A stretch of 64,000 nucleotides of DNA from NCBI RefSeq assembly GCF_000518645.1, contig NZ_JADZ01000006.1:310001-374000 (forward strand). Direction: 5' to 3'. The notes below the pieces were generated by a model that ran no database searches, was not told the DNA's origin, and worked only from the letters and a program-made list of their open reading frames with translations. Positions 23,955 to 32,277 of the stretch are shown here, in pieces (within the stretch, counting starts at the first letter, position 1; each line of letters opens with the position of its first letter). This stretch comes from Curvibacter gracilis ATCC BAA-807. Lineage in GTDB: Bacteria > Pseudomonadota > Gammaproteobacteria > Burkholderiales > Burkholderiaceae_C. The translations under genes were made by a program, and so were the position numbers.

Positions 23955-24512
23955 TCAGAGGAGAAAGGTGGCTGCCTGGGCCACGGCGGCCGTGTCGGCC
24001 TGCACGGCGCCAGGCGCGCCGCCCTTGCCCCACAACTCGCCGCCCCAATTCATGGCCAGGAACTGGGCGCACAGGCGCAGCGAGTCGAACATGGGCTGGG
24101 CCTTGGCGCGGTCGCCGCTGGTGCTGATCACGCGCAGGGTCTTGCCGGCCATCTGTTCCTTGAAGCCCAGGCCCGGCACGCGCAGCCAGCCGCTCCAGTG
24201 GTCCAGGTAGGTTTTCAGCGGGGCCGGGATGCTGAACCAGTACACCGGGCTCACGAACACGATGTCGGTGGCGGCCAGGGTGGCGTCGAGCAGGGTCTTC
24301 AGGTCGCCCTCGGGGGCCGGGTACTGGCCCACGGTGTGGCGCAGGTCCACAAAGGGCGGCAGGTTCATGTGGGCCAGGGCCAGCCAGGTCTGGGTGCTGC
24401 CGGCCGGTAGGGCCGCGGCAGCCTGCCGGGCCAGCCATTCGCTGTTGCCCGGGTGACCGGGCTCGCGGCTGGAGGTGGTGAGGAACAGGGTGTGACGTGG
24501 GGTGGTGCTCAT
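23955..24512 (-). CDS. NAD(P)H-dependent flavodoxin-fold oxidoreductase
   Basis: A 185-residue flavodoxin_2/NADPH-quinone reductase-like protein. HTLFLTTSSREPGHPGNSEW is the phosphate loop region, FVSPVYWFSIPAPLKTYLDHW is the conserved active-site segment, and GKTLRVISTSGD follows. It probably reduces quinones or nitro/azo compounds using bound FMN. The ORF continues upstream of ATG 24512 into antisense of dadA; that part is not credible. It converges with ydcF (8 bp). Confidence 0.84.
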   Translation of the reverse strand: MSTTPRHTLFLTTSSREPGHPGNSEWLARQAAAALPAGSTQTWLALAHMNLPPFVDLRHTVGQYPAPEGDLKTLLDATLAATDIVFVSPVYWFSIPAPLKTYLDHWSGWLRVPGLGFKEQMAGKTLRVISTSGDRAKAQPMFDSLRLCAQFLAMNWGGELWGKGGAPGAVQADTAAVAQAATFLL

Positions 24513-24571
24513 GGGCCCGGATGATAAAACGTCACCGGGCCGCACCCCTGTCTGCCCCCTGTTCAAGCGCC

Positions 24572-25927
24572 TCAGGCCAGGGCCGGCTTGGGCGCGCGTG
24601 GCGCAGCCGAGCCCAGAAAGCCGAAGCGGTCGGCAATGCGGGGCACCTCGCCGTTGATCAGCTCGGCCAGGGCCTTGCCCGAGCCGGCGCCATGGGTCCA
24701 GCCCAGGGTGCCGTGGCCCGCATTGACCCACAGGCCCGGGATCCGGGTCTGGCCGATGAAGGGGATGTTGGTCGGCGTGGCGGGGCGCAGGCCGCACCAG
24801 AAGTTGGGCTGGCCGCCTTCGTGCTCCAGGCGGGTGTCGCACACGCCGGGCATCACGGTTTCGATGCGGCGGGCCAGCATCTCGCAGCGGGCGCGGGCCA
24901 CCGGGCCGTTCAGGTCCAGGTCGTAGCCGCCCACCTCGATGGTGCCGGCCACGCGCAGCTCGTCACCCAGCCGGCTCATGGCCACTTTGAGTTCGTCGTC
25001 GATGGCCGACACCCAGGGGGCCGCCTCCGGCTTGAGGATCTTGAAGGTGGCGCTGTAGCCCTTGCCCGGGTAGATGGGCAGGCGCACACCGACCTGGCGC
25101 AGCATCGGTGCGGTGTACGAGCCGGTGGCCACCACGATGGCGTCGGCCTTCAGATCACTCACCGGGCCGCTGGTGCGGGACTGCTCGTCCACCGGGGCCA
25201 CGCGCACGGAGCGGGCCCGGTTGTTCGACACGTCCAGCTGTTGCACGGCATGGCCATACAGAAATTCCACGCCGCGCTGTTCGCACAGGCGGGCCAGCCC
25301 CTGGGTGAACAGGCGCGCGTCACCGCTTTCGTCGGTGTCGGTGAAGGTGCCGCCGACGATGCGGTGGGCAAAAGGCTTGAAGGCGGGTTCGATCTTGAGC
25401 AGTTCGTCGCGGCTGACCACGCGGCGCGACACGCCGTGGCGGCGCATCAGCTCGGCGGCGGCGCCTGCGGTGTCGAACGAGGCGGCGTCGGTGTAGTAGT
25501 GCGCGATGCCCCGCTCCAGGCGGTGGTATTCAATGCCGGTGGCGTTCACGATGTCCTTCAGGGCGGCGTGGCTGTAGGCGCCCAGGGCCACCAGCTGGCT
25601 CACGTTGCGCTCGAAGGCCGCGTCATTGCACTGCCCCAGGAAACGCAGACCCCACAGCCACTGCTGCAGGCCCTCGCCCACCGGCCACTGCGGACGGAAC
25701 AGCAGCGGGGCATCGGGCTTGGTCATCCACTTCAGCACCTTCAACGGTGCCTCGGCGTTGGCCCAGGGTTCGCAGTAGCTGACCGAGATCTGGCCCGCGT
25801 TGGCGAAAGTGGTCTCCAGCGACGCCGCAGGCTGGCGCTCGATGACCGTGACTTCGTGACCCCGCTCTCGCAAATGCCAAGCGGTGCTGATGCCGATGAT
25901 GCCGGCGCCGAGGACGATGATTTTCAT
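24572..25927 (-). CDS. dadA: D-amino acid dehydrogenase small subunit
   Basis: A 451-residue DadA. MKIIVLGAGIIGISTAWHLR is the FAD Rossmann motif; ETTFANAGQISVSYCEPWA and LLFRPQWPVGEGLQQWLWGL are DadA-specific; the C-terminal LWVNAGHGTLGWTHGAGSGK closes the flavin site. It oxidatively deaminates D-alanine and other D-amino acids and feeds electrons to the respiratory chain. Length and motifs match E. coli DadA much better than the paralogue at 4997. It is divergent from a LysR gene resembling ArgP, with a 15-bp inverted repeat between them. No alanine racemase (dadX) is adjacent. Confidence 0.94.
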   Translation of the reverse strand: MKIIVLGAGIIGISTAWHLRERGHEVTVIERQPAASLETTFANAGQISVSYCEPWANAEAPLKVLKWMTKPDAPLLFRPQWPVGEGLQQWLWGLRFLGQCNDAAFERNVSQLVALGAYSHAALKDIVNATGIEYHRLERGIAHYYTDAASFDTAGAAAELMRRHGVSRRVVSRDELLKIEPAFKPFAHRIVGGTFTDTDESGDARLFTQGLARLCEQRGVEFLYGHAVQQLDVSNNRARSVRVAPVDEQSRTSGPVSDLKADAIVVATGSYTAPMLRQVGVRLPIYPGKGYSATFKILKPEAAPWVSAIDDELKVAMSRLGDELRVAGTIEVGGYDLDLNGPVARARCEMLARRIETVMPGVCDTRLEHEGGQPNFWCGLRPATPTNIPFIGQTRIPGLWVNAGHGTLGWTHGAGSGKALAELINGEVPRIADRFGFLGSAAPRAPKPALA

Positions 25928-25929
25928 GC

Positions 25930-25944
25930 GTCGCAGTGTGCGAC
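25930..25944. promoter_or_regulatory. Inverted repeat before dadA
   Basis: GTCGCA-GTG-TGCGAC is a perfect interrupted palindrome starting 2 bp before the dadA ATG, where a ribosome-binding site would be expected. In the mRNA it would form a hairpin next to the start codon. It could be an operator or a translational control element. Confidence 0.4.
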
Positions 25945-25978
25945 AGGCGGTAGGCGCTTGAAAAGCAAAATTAAACTC

Positions 25979-26006
25979 TTGGCAGTTTCATCAGTCTTGC
26001 TAATAT
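25979..26006 (+). promoter_or_regulatory. Sigma-70-type promoter of the ArgP-like gene
   Basis: TTGGCA (25979-25984) and TAATAT (26001-26006) are separated by 16 bp, in the AT-rich dadA/LysR intergenic region, 36 bp before the LysR start codon. It is one of the better consensus promoters in the window. Confidence 0.6.
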
Positions 26007-26041
26007 TCGGTCCTGTGCTGACATCTCCTCGCCCCTGTCCC

Positions 26042-26950
26042 ATGAACACCTTTGATCCCCACGCCCTCGAATGCCTGGCGGCCATCGTCGAAGAGGGTGG
26101 TTTCGAGCGCGCCGCCCAGCGCCTGAGCATCACCCAATCGGCCGTGTCGCAGCGCCTGCGTGCCCTGGAGGCCCAGGCCGGCACGGTGCTGATCGTGCGC
26201 AGCCGCCCCCTCAAGGCCACGCCCGCCGGGCAATTGCTGCTCAAGCACACCAAGCAGATGCGTCTGCTGCGTGTCGATCTGGACCGCGATCTGCGCGAGC
26301 TCACCCCAGGCGGCAGCAAGCGCGCCCGCGAGGACGAACGCATCTCGATCGCCATCAATGCCGACAGCATTGCCAGCTGGGCCTTGCCGGCCCTGGACAG
26401 CCTGGTGTGCCAGGGGCTGCCGCTGGAAATCATCACCGACGACCAGGACTTCACCGACGAGTGGCTGCGGTCGGGCCAGGTGCTGGGTTGCGTCACGACC
26501 CTCAAACAGGCGCTGCGCGGCTGCAAGGTGGTGCCTCTGGGGGCCATGCGCTATGTGGCCGTGGCGGCGCCCGAGTTGGCCCGGCAGCGCCTGCCCGAGG
26601 GCCTGACGGCGCACAACTTCCGCGACATTCCCTTTGTCGCCTTCAACCGCAAGGACGACATGCAGACCGAGTTCGTGAGCCAATGCTTCGGGCTCAAGCG
26701 CGTCACGCTGAGTCAGCTTTTCGTGCCCAGCTCCGAGGGGCAGTTGCGCGCCGTGCTGGCGGGCTGGGGCGCCAGTGTGGTGCCCGAGTTGCTGGCGCGC
26801 GAGCCGCTGGCGCAGGGCTTGCTGGTGAATCTGGTGCCGGCGCACAGCCTGAGCATCCAGCTGTATTGGCATTGCTGGAACCTCGAATCCGAGGTGCTGG
26901 ACACCCTCAGCACGGCACTCACCAGTGCCGCAGCGAAAGCCCTGGTGTGA
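26042..26950 (+). CDS. ArgP/IciA-like LysR regulator
   Basis: A 302-residue LysR protein of the ArgP branch. The HTH reads FDPHALECLAAIVEEGGFER and SITQSAVSQRLRALEAQAGT; the later INADSIASWALPALDSLV and FVAFNRKDDMQ segments are ArgP-typical. ArgP proteins respond to lysine and arginine and often control exporters (argO/lysE) or amino-acid dehydrogenases. The divergent dadA gene is its likely target here. The start has a weak ribosome-binding site and a clear promoter 36 bp upstream. Confidence 0.9.
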   Translation: MNTFDPHALECLAAIVEEGGFERAAQRLSITQSAVSQRLRALEAQAGTVLIVRSRPLKATPAGQLLLKHTKQMRLLRVDLDRDLRELTPGGSKRAREDERISIAINADSIASWALPALDSLVCQGLPLEIITDDQDFTDEWLRSGQVLGCVTTLKQALRGCKVVPLGAMRYVAVAAPELARQRLPEGLTAHNFRDIPFVAFNRKDDMQTEFVSQCFGLKRVTLSQLFVPSSEGQLRAVLAGWGASVVPELLAREPLAQGLLVNLVPAHSLSIQLYWHCWNLESEVLDTLSTALTSAAAKALV

Positions 26951-27082
26951 GTCTGCGCCCGGCCCGTGAAAGGTCTGTACAAGGCTTGCACGAGAGGGGG
27001 CAACCGCCTTTGTACCTGCCGTCAACGCAGGCTTTTTAGGCCATCCAGTCGTGATTCAGCCCGCTTTGTTTAAAATCGAACC

Positions 27083-27718
27083 GTGAACACCACCACCCCC
27101 GCCCGCGTTTCCTTCAAAGCCCAGATGCACCAGGTGCGCGAAGAGGCCATTGTGCAGACCGTCATTCGCCTGCTGGGCGAAAAAGGTTATGACGCCATGA
27201 CGGTCGACGAAGTCGCCGCCGCGGTGGGCATTGCCAAGGCCAGCCTGTACAAGCACTTCCCAGGCAAAGAGCAGTTGGCCGCCGCCGCCATGGTGCATGT
27301 GATCAAGCGGGCGCAGGACTTTCTGCAGATCGTGCCGCCGGAGATCTCACCGGTGGACAAGCTCAAGTCGGTGGTGGGTTGGGCCATGTCGCTGCAACTG
27401 GCCGATGAAATGCCCTCGCTGCCCAGCCGCAACTCCACGCTGCGCCAGGTGTTGATGGGCAATGCCGAATACATGAACGGCCTGATCACCCTCAGCGATC
27501 AGCTGGGCGCCTGGATCACCGAAGCCCAGGCCCAGAGCCTGATCAACCCCACCTTGCCGCCCCTGGTGGTGCTCTACACCCTGTACGCCCGTGCCTGCGA
27601 CCCGGTGGTCAGCTTTTTGCGCCAGGGCTCGCAGTACAGCAACGCCCAGATCGTCGATCTGGTGCTGCGCACCTGCTTTGAAGGCCTGGCCACGCCGCCC
27701 GAGATCCGCACGGCCTGA
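27083..27718 (+). CDS. TetR family transcriptional regulator
   Basis: A 211-residue TetR regulator. The HTH is REEAIVQTVIRLLGEKGYDA, then TVDEVAAAVGIAKASLYKHF with PGKEQLAAAAM. The C-terminal ligand domain is not recognisable as a specific subgroup. The start is GTG with no ribosome-binding site; TAAAAT ends 6 nt before it, so the transcript could be leaderless. It stands alone and converges with a UspA gene. Target unknown. Confidence 0.86.
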   Translation: MNTTTPARVSFKAQMHQVREEAIVQTVIRLLGEKGYDAMTVDEVAAAVGIAKASLYKHFPGKEQLAAAAMVHVIKRAQDFLQIVPPEISPVDKLKSVVGWAMSLQLADEMPSLPSRNSTLRQVLMGNAEYMNGLITLSDQLGAWITEAQAQSLINPTLPPLVVLYTLYARACDPVVSFLRQGSQYSNAQIVDLVLRTCFEGLATPPEIRTA

Positions 27719-27730
27719 GGGCCAAACGGT

Positions 27731-27758
27731 GGTGGCCGGCCTGCAAAGGCCCGCCACC
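27731..27758. terminator. Stem-loop between convergent genes
   Basis: GGTGGC pairs with GCCACC, and after one mismatch GGCCT pairs with AGGCC, closed by a GCAA (GNRA) tetraloop. It sits between the TetR and UspA stops. No T-run follows, so it may be a weak bidirectional terminator or a 3' stabilising hairpin. Confidence 0.45.
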
Positions 27759-27765
27759 AGCGGCG

Positions 27766-28188
27766 TCAGCGCACCAGCAACACCGGCACCTTGCAGTGCG
27801 CCAGCACCTGGGTCGAGACCGAGCCCATCACCAGATTGCCCAGCGAGCTGTGGCCATGCGAGCCCATCACCACCAGGTCGAACTTGCCTGCTTCGGCCAC
27901 CTTGGCAATGACTTCGCCAGCCACGCCCACCTTGCTGATCTGCTGGGGAACGATGCCGTGGCGGGCCAGGAACTTGCTCACCGGGTTCAGCACCTTGGCG
28001 GCTTCATCGGCGTAGTACTCATCGACGATCGGCTTGCCCAGGGCCGCACGGGCGCGCGGCGGCAGGGCGGCCTGCACGGTGAGGGCGGTGTATTCCACGG
28101 CGCCCGAGATCAGGGCCTCGTGGGTGCTCAGGTAGGCCAGCATCTTCTTGGTGTAGGCGCTGCCGTCGACGGCGAGAAGAATCTTCAT
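27766..28188 (-). CDS. Universal stress protein (UspA family)
   Basis: A 140-residue UspA-type protein. MKILLAVDGSAYTKKML is the N-terminal strand-loop, and the ATP-binding motif G-2x-G-9x-G-S is complete in MGSHGHSSLGNLVMGSVS, so it is of the nucleotide-binding type. AAGGAG lies 7 nt before the ATG. Monocistronic; the cytoplasmic stress role is known only at family level. Confidence 0.93.
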   Translation of the reverse strand: MKILLAVDGSAYTKKMLAYLSTHEALISGAVEYTALTVQAALPPRARAALGKPIVDEYYADEAAKVLNPVSKFLARHGIVPQQISKVGVAGEVIAKVAEAGKFDLVVMGSHGHSSLGNLVMGSVSTQVLAHCKVPVLLVR

Positions 28189-28251
28189 GTGATGTGCTCC
28201 TTGTTGGTGCTTTCAGCATAGCCCCCGATGGACCGACGGAATTGATCGACA

Positions 28252-29094
28252 TCAAGCCCGTATTGAATCCGCCGACCAGGGCACCTCCACGCAGTGCTGC
28301 TGCTGAAAATGCACCTGCTCGTTCTTGCGCGCATACCCCAGCGGATTGGCCACCACCCTGCATCCTTGGCTGACATAGTCGCTGGGGGCATGCAGGTGGC
28401 CATGCAACCACAGGCTGGCGTGCGGCAGCAGATCATCCAGGACGTTGCAAAAGCCGGCCGTGCCCGGGGTGAGCCCGTAGCGCGGATCGGCACTCAACAG
28501 GCTGGGGGCGAAATGCGTGACGACGACCGTGGGGCCCGCATGGGGCGTGTGCAGGGTGTTGCGCAGCCACTGCTGGCAAAGCAGCGCCTGTTCGCGCACC
28601 CCCTCGGCCAGCCAGGGCTCGCCTCGCCGCGTGCTGCCGGTCTTGCGCAGGTAGAAATTGGCCGCCCGGAAGGCCTTGTCGCGCATCTGCAGGGCCCGTG
28701 TGGTGGGGGCCTGTGCCTGCAGTGCCAGCGCGTCGAAGTCGCTCCACAAGGTGGTGCCGACAAAGCGCACCCCTTGCAGCACCAGGCTTTCGCGCTCCAG
28801 CCAGTGCAGGCCCAGGCGCTCACAGCATTCGCGCAGGCGGGCATGGGCCTGGTCGAAGTCCTGCATGTCGTATTCGTGGTTGCCGGGCACGAAGATCACC
28901 GGCACTGGCCAAGAGCCGCCCGCGCCGCGCGGCGAGAACCGGGCCAGCCCGAAGTCGGTGTCGCCGAGCAGGCTGCCGCTCTGGTAGGAGCCGATGTCGC
29001 CCGCCAGCACCAGCACGTCGGCCTCGGGGTGGGGCAGGGGGGCGAAGTGGGGGTGCACCTCCAGGTGCAGATCGGACAACAGCTGTACTTTCAT
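28252..29094 (-). CDS. Calcineurin-like metallophosphoesterase
   Basis: A 280-residue metallophosphoesterase. All five metal-site motifs are present in order: SDLHLEVH, LAGDIGS, PGNHEYD, VTHFAPS and GHLHAP. ATG 29094 (MKVQLLSDLHLE) puts the first motif at the N-terminus as usual; an earlier start at 29121 is open. A two-metal phosphodiesterase or phosphatase is expected, with unknown substrate. It is upstream of uspA on the same strand. Confidence 0.87.
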   Translation of the reverse strand: MKVQLLSDLHLEVHPHFAPLPHPEADVLVLAGDIGSYQSGSLLGDTDFGLARFSPRGAGGSWPVPVIFVPGNHEYDMQDFDQAHARLRECCERLGLHWLERESLVLQGVRFVGTTLWSDFDALALQAQAPTTRALQMRDKAFRAANFYLRKTGSTRRGEPWLAEGVREQALLCQQWLRNTLHTPHAGPTVVVTHFAPSLLSADPRYGLTPGTAGFCNVLDDLLPHASLWLHGHLHAPSDYVSQGCRVVANPLGYARKNEQVHFQQQHCVEVPWSADSIRA

Positions 29095-29182
29095 GGTGCA
29101 TGCATTGTCGCGGCAGTGCACCCATGCAGGGCGTGCTCAGGCCTCATGCCGAAGCGGCATGGCTTGGGGCTGTTAAAAATAC

Positions 29183-29192
29183 GGGTTAACCC
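29183..29192. promoter_or_regulatory. GGGTTAACCC palindrome (site B)
   Basis: A perfect 10-bp palindrome continuing as GGGTTAACCCTTACTC, 46 bp before the small gene at 29239. A possible -10 (TTACTC) directly follows, as in the other two sites (66-85 and 31575-31590). It lies in the 144-bp divergent region next to the metallophosphoesterase gene. Confidence 0.5.
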
Positions 29193-29238
29193 TTACTCTT
29201 GAGACCTGTTCATCACGCGCTCACAAGGCGCCTCTTCC

Positions 29239-29445
29239 ATGTCTCCGTTTCTTGCCCTGATCGCCCGCAGCCTGACCCTGGCCACCCGGGTGGATCCCCT
29301 GGTTCCCGCCCGCCGTGCCGACCGTGGCAGTGCCGGCATTGCCAACACCTTGTTTGAATCCGCCGACGCCCGTGCCGGCCATGACCCGCGCCACGCCCAT
29401 GAGCTGCGCGAGGCCGCCCACGCCTACCTGCGCGTGCTGCGCTGA
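29239..29445 (+). CDS. Small hypothetical protein, 68 residues
   Basis: A 68-residue basic protein: MSPFLALIARSLTLATRVDP, a Gly/Ala/Arg linker, and a helical C-terminus HELREAAHAYLRVLR. I recognise no family. Support comes from codon use like its neighbours, its fit in an otherwise empty gap, and the GGGTTAACCC promoter motif shared with two other small genes. The first 16 residues could form a short amphipathic or membrane helix. The ribosome-binding site (AAGG, 10 nt or more away) is weak. Confidence 0.6.
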   Translation: MSPFLALIARSLTLATRVDPLVPARRADRGSAGIANTLFESADARAGHDPRHAHELREAAHAYLRVLR

Positions 29446-29477
29446 TCGGCGCGCCCAGGCCTTCATCCGAAGCGCCG

Positions 29478-30482
29478 TCAAAGGCGCGCGCCGGCGGCCT
29501 TCACCACCGGGGCCAGCACCCCGACCTGGTCTTTGACATAGGCGGCAAAAGCGGCTGGGGTGCTGGGGCTCACCGTCACGCCCAGTTCCAGCATCTTGCG
29601 CTTCACCTCGGGCAGCATCAGCACCTCGTTGCAGGCGCTGTTGAGGCGCGTCACCACCTCGGGTGGCAGGTTGGCCGGCCCGCTCAGACCGAAGAAGTTG
29701 TCCAGCACCAGCTTGCGGTAGCCGAACTCGACCACGCTGGGCACCTCGGGCACCAGGGGTGAGCGGTTGGCTGACGTGACGGCGATGGGCACCAGCTGCC
29801 CGCTCTTGAAGTAGGGCACATAGGCCGTCAACACGTCGATGCCGATCGGGATCACGCCCGAGATCAGATCGGTCGTCATCGGGGCGCCGCCGCGGTAGGG
29901 CACGTGCACCAGGTTCACGCCCATGGCCTTGCGCATCAACTCGCCATAGATGTGGCCGATCGACGCCGGCCCCCCCGATCCGAAATCCAGCCGCCCGCTC
30001 TTGCGCGCCACCGACTCCAGGTCGGCGATGGTGCGGATCGGGGCCGCCGTGTTGGCCATCAGCACGCAGGGCGCGGTGCCGATCATGGCAATGTGGGTGA
30101 AGCCCTGCACCGGGTCGTAGGGCTGTTTGTCCAGGGCGAAGGGCCCGATCGAGATCGGGGTCGAGTTCGACAGCATCAGCGTGTAGCCATCGGGGGCGGC
30201 CTGCTGCACCACCTGCCCACCCACGCTGCCGCCCGCCCCCGGGCGGTTGTCCACCACCACGGCCTGGCCCAGCTTGCGGGCCAACTGCTCGGCCACCACG
30301 CGGGCCACGATATCGCTGGCCCCGCCGGCCGGAAACGTCACCACGATGCGGATCGGTTTGTCGGGCCAGGAGGCCCAGGCCGGCAGGCTCAAGGCACTGG
30401 CGCCCAGTGCGGCCGCAAAGCGGCGCCGACTCATCGGGTGCGGGTTCTTGCGGGGGCTGGGATGGGCATGGGGTTCCGTCAT
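29478..30482 (-). CDS. Bug/TctC family tripartite tricarboxylate receptor
   Basis: A 334-residue periplasmic receptor of the Bug family, greatly expanded in Burkholderiales. A SRRRFAAALGASAL segment suggests Tat-type export, with cleavage near PAWA. Mature landmarks are WPDKPIRIVVTFPAGGASDI, NRPGAGGSVGG and VPYRGGAPM. AGGAG is 6 nt before ATG 30482; a second ATG at 30434 starts right on the signal sequence. TctA/TctB partners are absent. A LysR gene lies 69 bp upstream on the same strand. Ligands of such orphans are usually carboxylates; this one is unknown. Confidence 0.9.
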   Translation of the reverse strand: MTEPHAHPSPRKNPHPMSRRRFAAALGASALSLPAWASWPDKPIRIVVTFPAGGASDIVARVVAEQLARKLGQAVVVDNRPGAGGSVGGQVVQQAAPDGYTLMLSNSTPISIGPFALDKQPYDPVQGFTHIAMIGTAPCVLMANTAAPIRTIADLESVARKSGRLDFGSGGPASIGHIYGELMRKAMGVNLVHVPYRGGAPMTTDLISGVIPIGIDVLTAYVPYFKSGQLVPIAVTSANRSPLVPEVPSVVEFGYRKLVLDNFFGLSGPANLPPEVVTRLNSACNEVLMLPEVKRKMLELGVTVSPSTPAAFAAYVKDQVGVLAPVVKAAGARL

Positions 30483-30551
30483 GGCGTCTCCTGAAAGCGG
30501 GCACCAAGCAAATTCAATGCCTCGCCGTAGGCGGCAGGTTCACGGACAGCC

Positions 30552-31511
30552 TCAGGCGGCCCCTGGGTTGCGCTGGGCCGCGCGCGCGATCGCCTGGCGC
30601 AGCCAGTCGTGCCCGGGGCCGTTGCGCAGCCGTTTGTGCCACAGCGCATCCACGTGCACGGTGGGCACCTTCAGCGGCAGTTCGCGCCAGACCAGCCGGT
30701 CGGCAATGCCGGTCACGTTGATGAAGTGCCGCGGCAGCACGGTCAGCAGGTTGGAGTTGGCCACCACCCGCCCGGCCGTGAAGAACTGGTTGACCGTGAG
30801 CACGATGCGCCGTTCGCGCCCCACGGCGGTCAGGGCCTCGTCGATGAAGCCATAGGGCCTGCCCGAGAAGCTGACCAGCAGGTGACGCGCTGCACAGTAG
30901 CGGTTGAGGGTGAGCGGGCCACTGGCCAGGGGGTGATCGAGCCGCATCACGCACACGTATTCGCCGTCGTACAGGCGCTGATTGGCATAGGCCACGGCCT
31001 CGCCGGCCTGGCTGCGCGCGGTGAGGTCGGCCAGCACGGCGGGAAAGTAGCCGATGGCCATGTCCACCGATTCCTCGTCCAGCAGCCGGCGCGGGTCGCG
31101 GGTGGACAGGGGCACGACCCGGATCGACACCCCCGGCGCCTCCTCCTCGATGATGTCCACCAGGCCCGGGATCAGCGAGGCAGCGGTGGCGTCGGCCATG
31201 GTCAGCACAAACGTGGTGTTGGCCTCGGCCGGGTCGAAGGTTTCGGGCACCAGGGCCGACTGCAGGCGCTGCAGCGCCTCGCGCACCGTGGGCCACAGGG
31301 CCAGCGCCATCGGCGTGGGCTCGACACCGGCGCCCTGGCGGCGCACCAGTTCGTCACCCAGGCTGTCACGCAGGCGCCGCAGCGCGTTGCTGACGGCGGG
31401 CTGGGTCAGGGCCAGTTTGTGGGCGGCGCGGGTCAGGCTGCGCTCGGCCATCACCTCATCAAAGACGCGCAGCAGGTTGAGGTCAAGGTTTCTGAATCGG
31501 CCCTGGTGCAT
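30552..31511 (-). CDS. LysR family regulator upstream of Bug receptor
   Basis: A 319-residue LysR protein. FRNLDLNLLRVFDEVMAERS and LALTQPAVSNALRRLRDSLG form the HTH of the NodD/NahR-like branch; the effector domain follows. ATG 31511 has AGGAAA upstream and the frame's earlier ATGs (31535) do not. It precedes the Bug receptor on the same strand and probably controls it. Its upstream region is shared with the divergent gene at 31641 and contains the CTAGGGTTAACCCTAG palindrome. Confidence 0.88.
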   Translation of the reverse strand: MHQGRFRNLDLNLLRVFDEVMAERSLTRAAHKLALTQPAVSNALRRLRDSLGDELVRRQGAGVEPTPMALALWPTVREALQRLQSALVPETFDPAEANTTFVLTMADATAASLIPGLVDIIEEEAPGVSIRVVPLSTRDPRRLLDEESVDMAIGYFPAVLADLTARSQAGEAVAYANQRLYDGEYVCVMRLDHPLASGPLTLNRYCAARHLLVSFSGRPYGFIDEALTAVGRERRIVLTVNQFFTAGRVVANSNLLTVLPRHFINVTGIADRLVWRELPLKVPTVHVDALWHKRLRNGPGHDWLRQAIARAAQRNPGAA

Positions 31512-31574
31512 GGGGTTTCCTGGAAACATCATCAATGTGAATGATCATCATCAGCAATATAAATTTGAACAAGT

Positions 31575-31590
31575 CTAGGGTTAACCCTAG
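31575..31590. promoter_or_regulatory. CTAGGGTTAACCCTAG palindrome (site C)
   Basis: A perfect 16-bp palindrome, 50 bp before the membrane-protein gene at 31641 and 64 bp before the divergent LysR start. TAGTAT overlapping its right edge may be the -10 of the plus-strand gene. It is the strongest of three related sites in the window. Confidence 0.6.
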
Positions 31591-31640
31591 TATTCGTTCC
31601 ATGACTCGGGCCACTGTCCCGATTGCGAAAGGAAAACACC

Positions 31641-32081
31641 ATGTCCAGCTTTGTTCACACCCCTCATTCTTTCCACCACGCCGGTGTCGCCCGTGCCGAA
31701 AAGGCCGCCGAAACCCTGCGTGATGCATCCCGCCAGTTCGATGGCCCGCGCGGTACCGCCACGCTGCTGCTGGCGGCCGTGGTCGCCGCCCTGGTGGTGG
31801 CTGCCAACCAAGTGATCGACACCTGGTCGGATGGTCATCTGCTGGCCGCCTGGATCGGCCTGTGGACCGTGGCCTTTGCCGCGCTGGCCCTGCTGGCCAC
31901 CCCGATCCGCCGCGCCTCGGTGGGCCTGCGTGCCGGCCTGGCCTCGTGGAAGCGTGCCCGCCACGAAGCTGCTGAAGACCGCAAGCTGTGGAGCCTGGCC
32001 CTGACCGATGCCCGCGTGATGGCCGACATCAGCCGCGCCATGAGCCGAGACGCAGCCCGCGACGTGCGCGGCTACTTCTGA
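31641..32081 (+). CDS. Two-helix membrane protein of unknown function
   Basis: A 146-residue protein. Residues about 40-58 (ATLLLAAVVAALVVAANQV) and 67-87 (LLAAWIGLWTVAFAALALLA) are two transmembrane helices. A His-containing N-terminal region and a basic, helical C-terminus with ARVMADISRAMSRDAARDVR flank them. AAAGGA is 8 nt before ATG 31641. I recognise no named family. It has its own promoter palindrome and a good terminator, so it is a monocistronic unit, likely responsive to the same regulator as the genes at 203 and 29239. Confidence 0.75.
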   Translation: MSSFVHTPHSFHHAGVARAEKAAETLRDASRQFDGPRGTATLLLAAVVAALVVAANQVIDTWSDGHLLAAWIGLWTVAFAALALLATPIRRASVGLRAGLASWKRARHEAAEDRKLWSLALTDARVMADISRAMSRDAARDVRGYF

Positions 32082-32129
32082 TGCGAGCCGGGCCCGAGCC
32101 CGGTGACCCGCTGAGATAGAACAGGCTTC

Positions 32130-32161
32130 AAGCCGTGTCCCGCAAGGGCCACGGCTTTTTT
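32130..32161 (+). terminator. Rho-independent terminator
   Basis: AAGCCGTG pairs with CACGGCTT across a 12-nt loop, followed by a T-run. It ends the unit of the membrane-protein gene at 31641. Confidence 0.88.
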
Positions 32162-32205
32162 CTTGTCCGGCGGATTGCGGGTCGGGCGGGGCTGGATCGC
32201 CCAAG

Positions 32206-32236
32206 AAAAAGCCGCCGGCCCTGGCGGGGCGGCGGC
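32206..32236 (-). terminator. Rho-independent terminator of pckG
   Basis: On the minus strand GCCGCC pairs with GGCGGC around a GC-rich centre, followed by TTTTT. It lies 42 bp after the pckG stop. Confidence 0.75.
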
Positions 32237-32277
32237 GGTGTCCGGCCCACTCGGAGCCGGTGCGCTGTGGGCCTGAA

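Noticed and set aside
24497-26950. An 817-residue plus-strand reading frame ending in the ArgP-like regulator
   Set aside because: Its first 500 residues are the antisense of dadA, low-complexity Gly/Ala/His/Arg; the LysR protein starts at ATG 26042.
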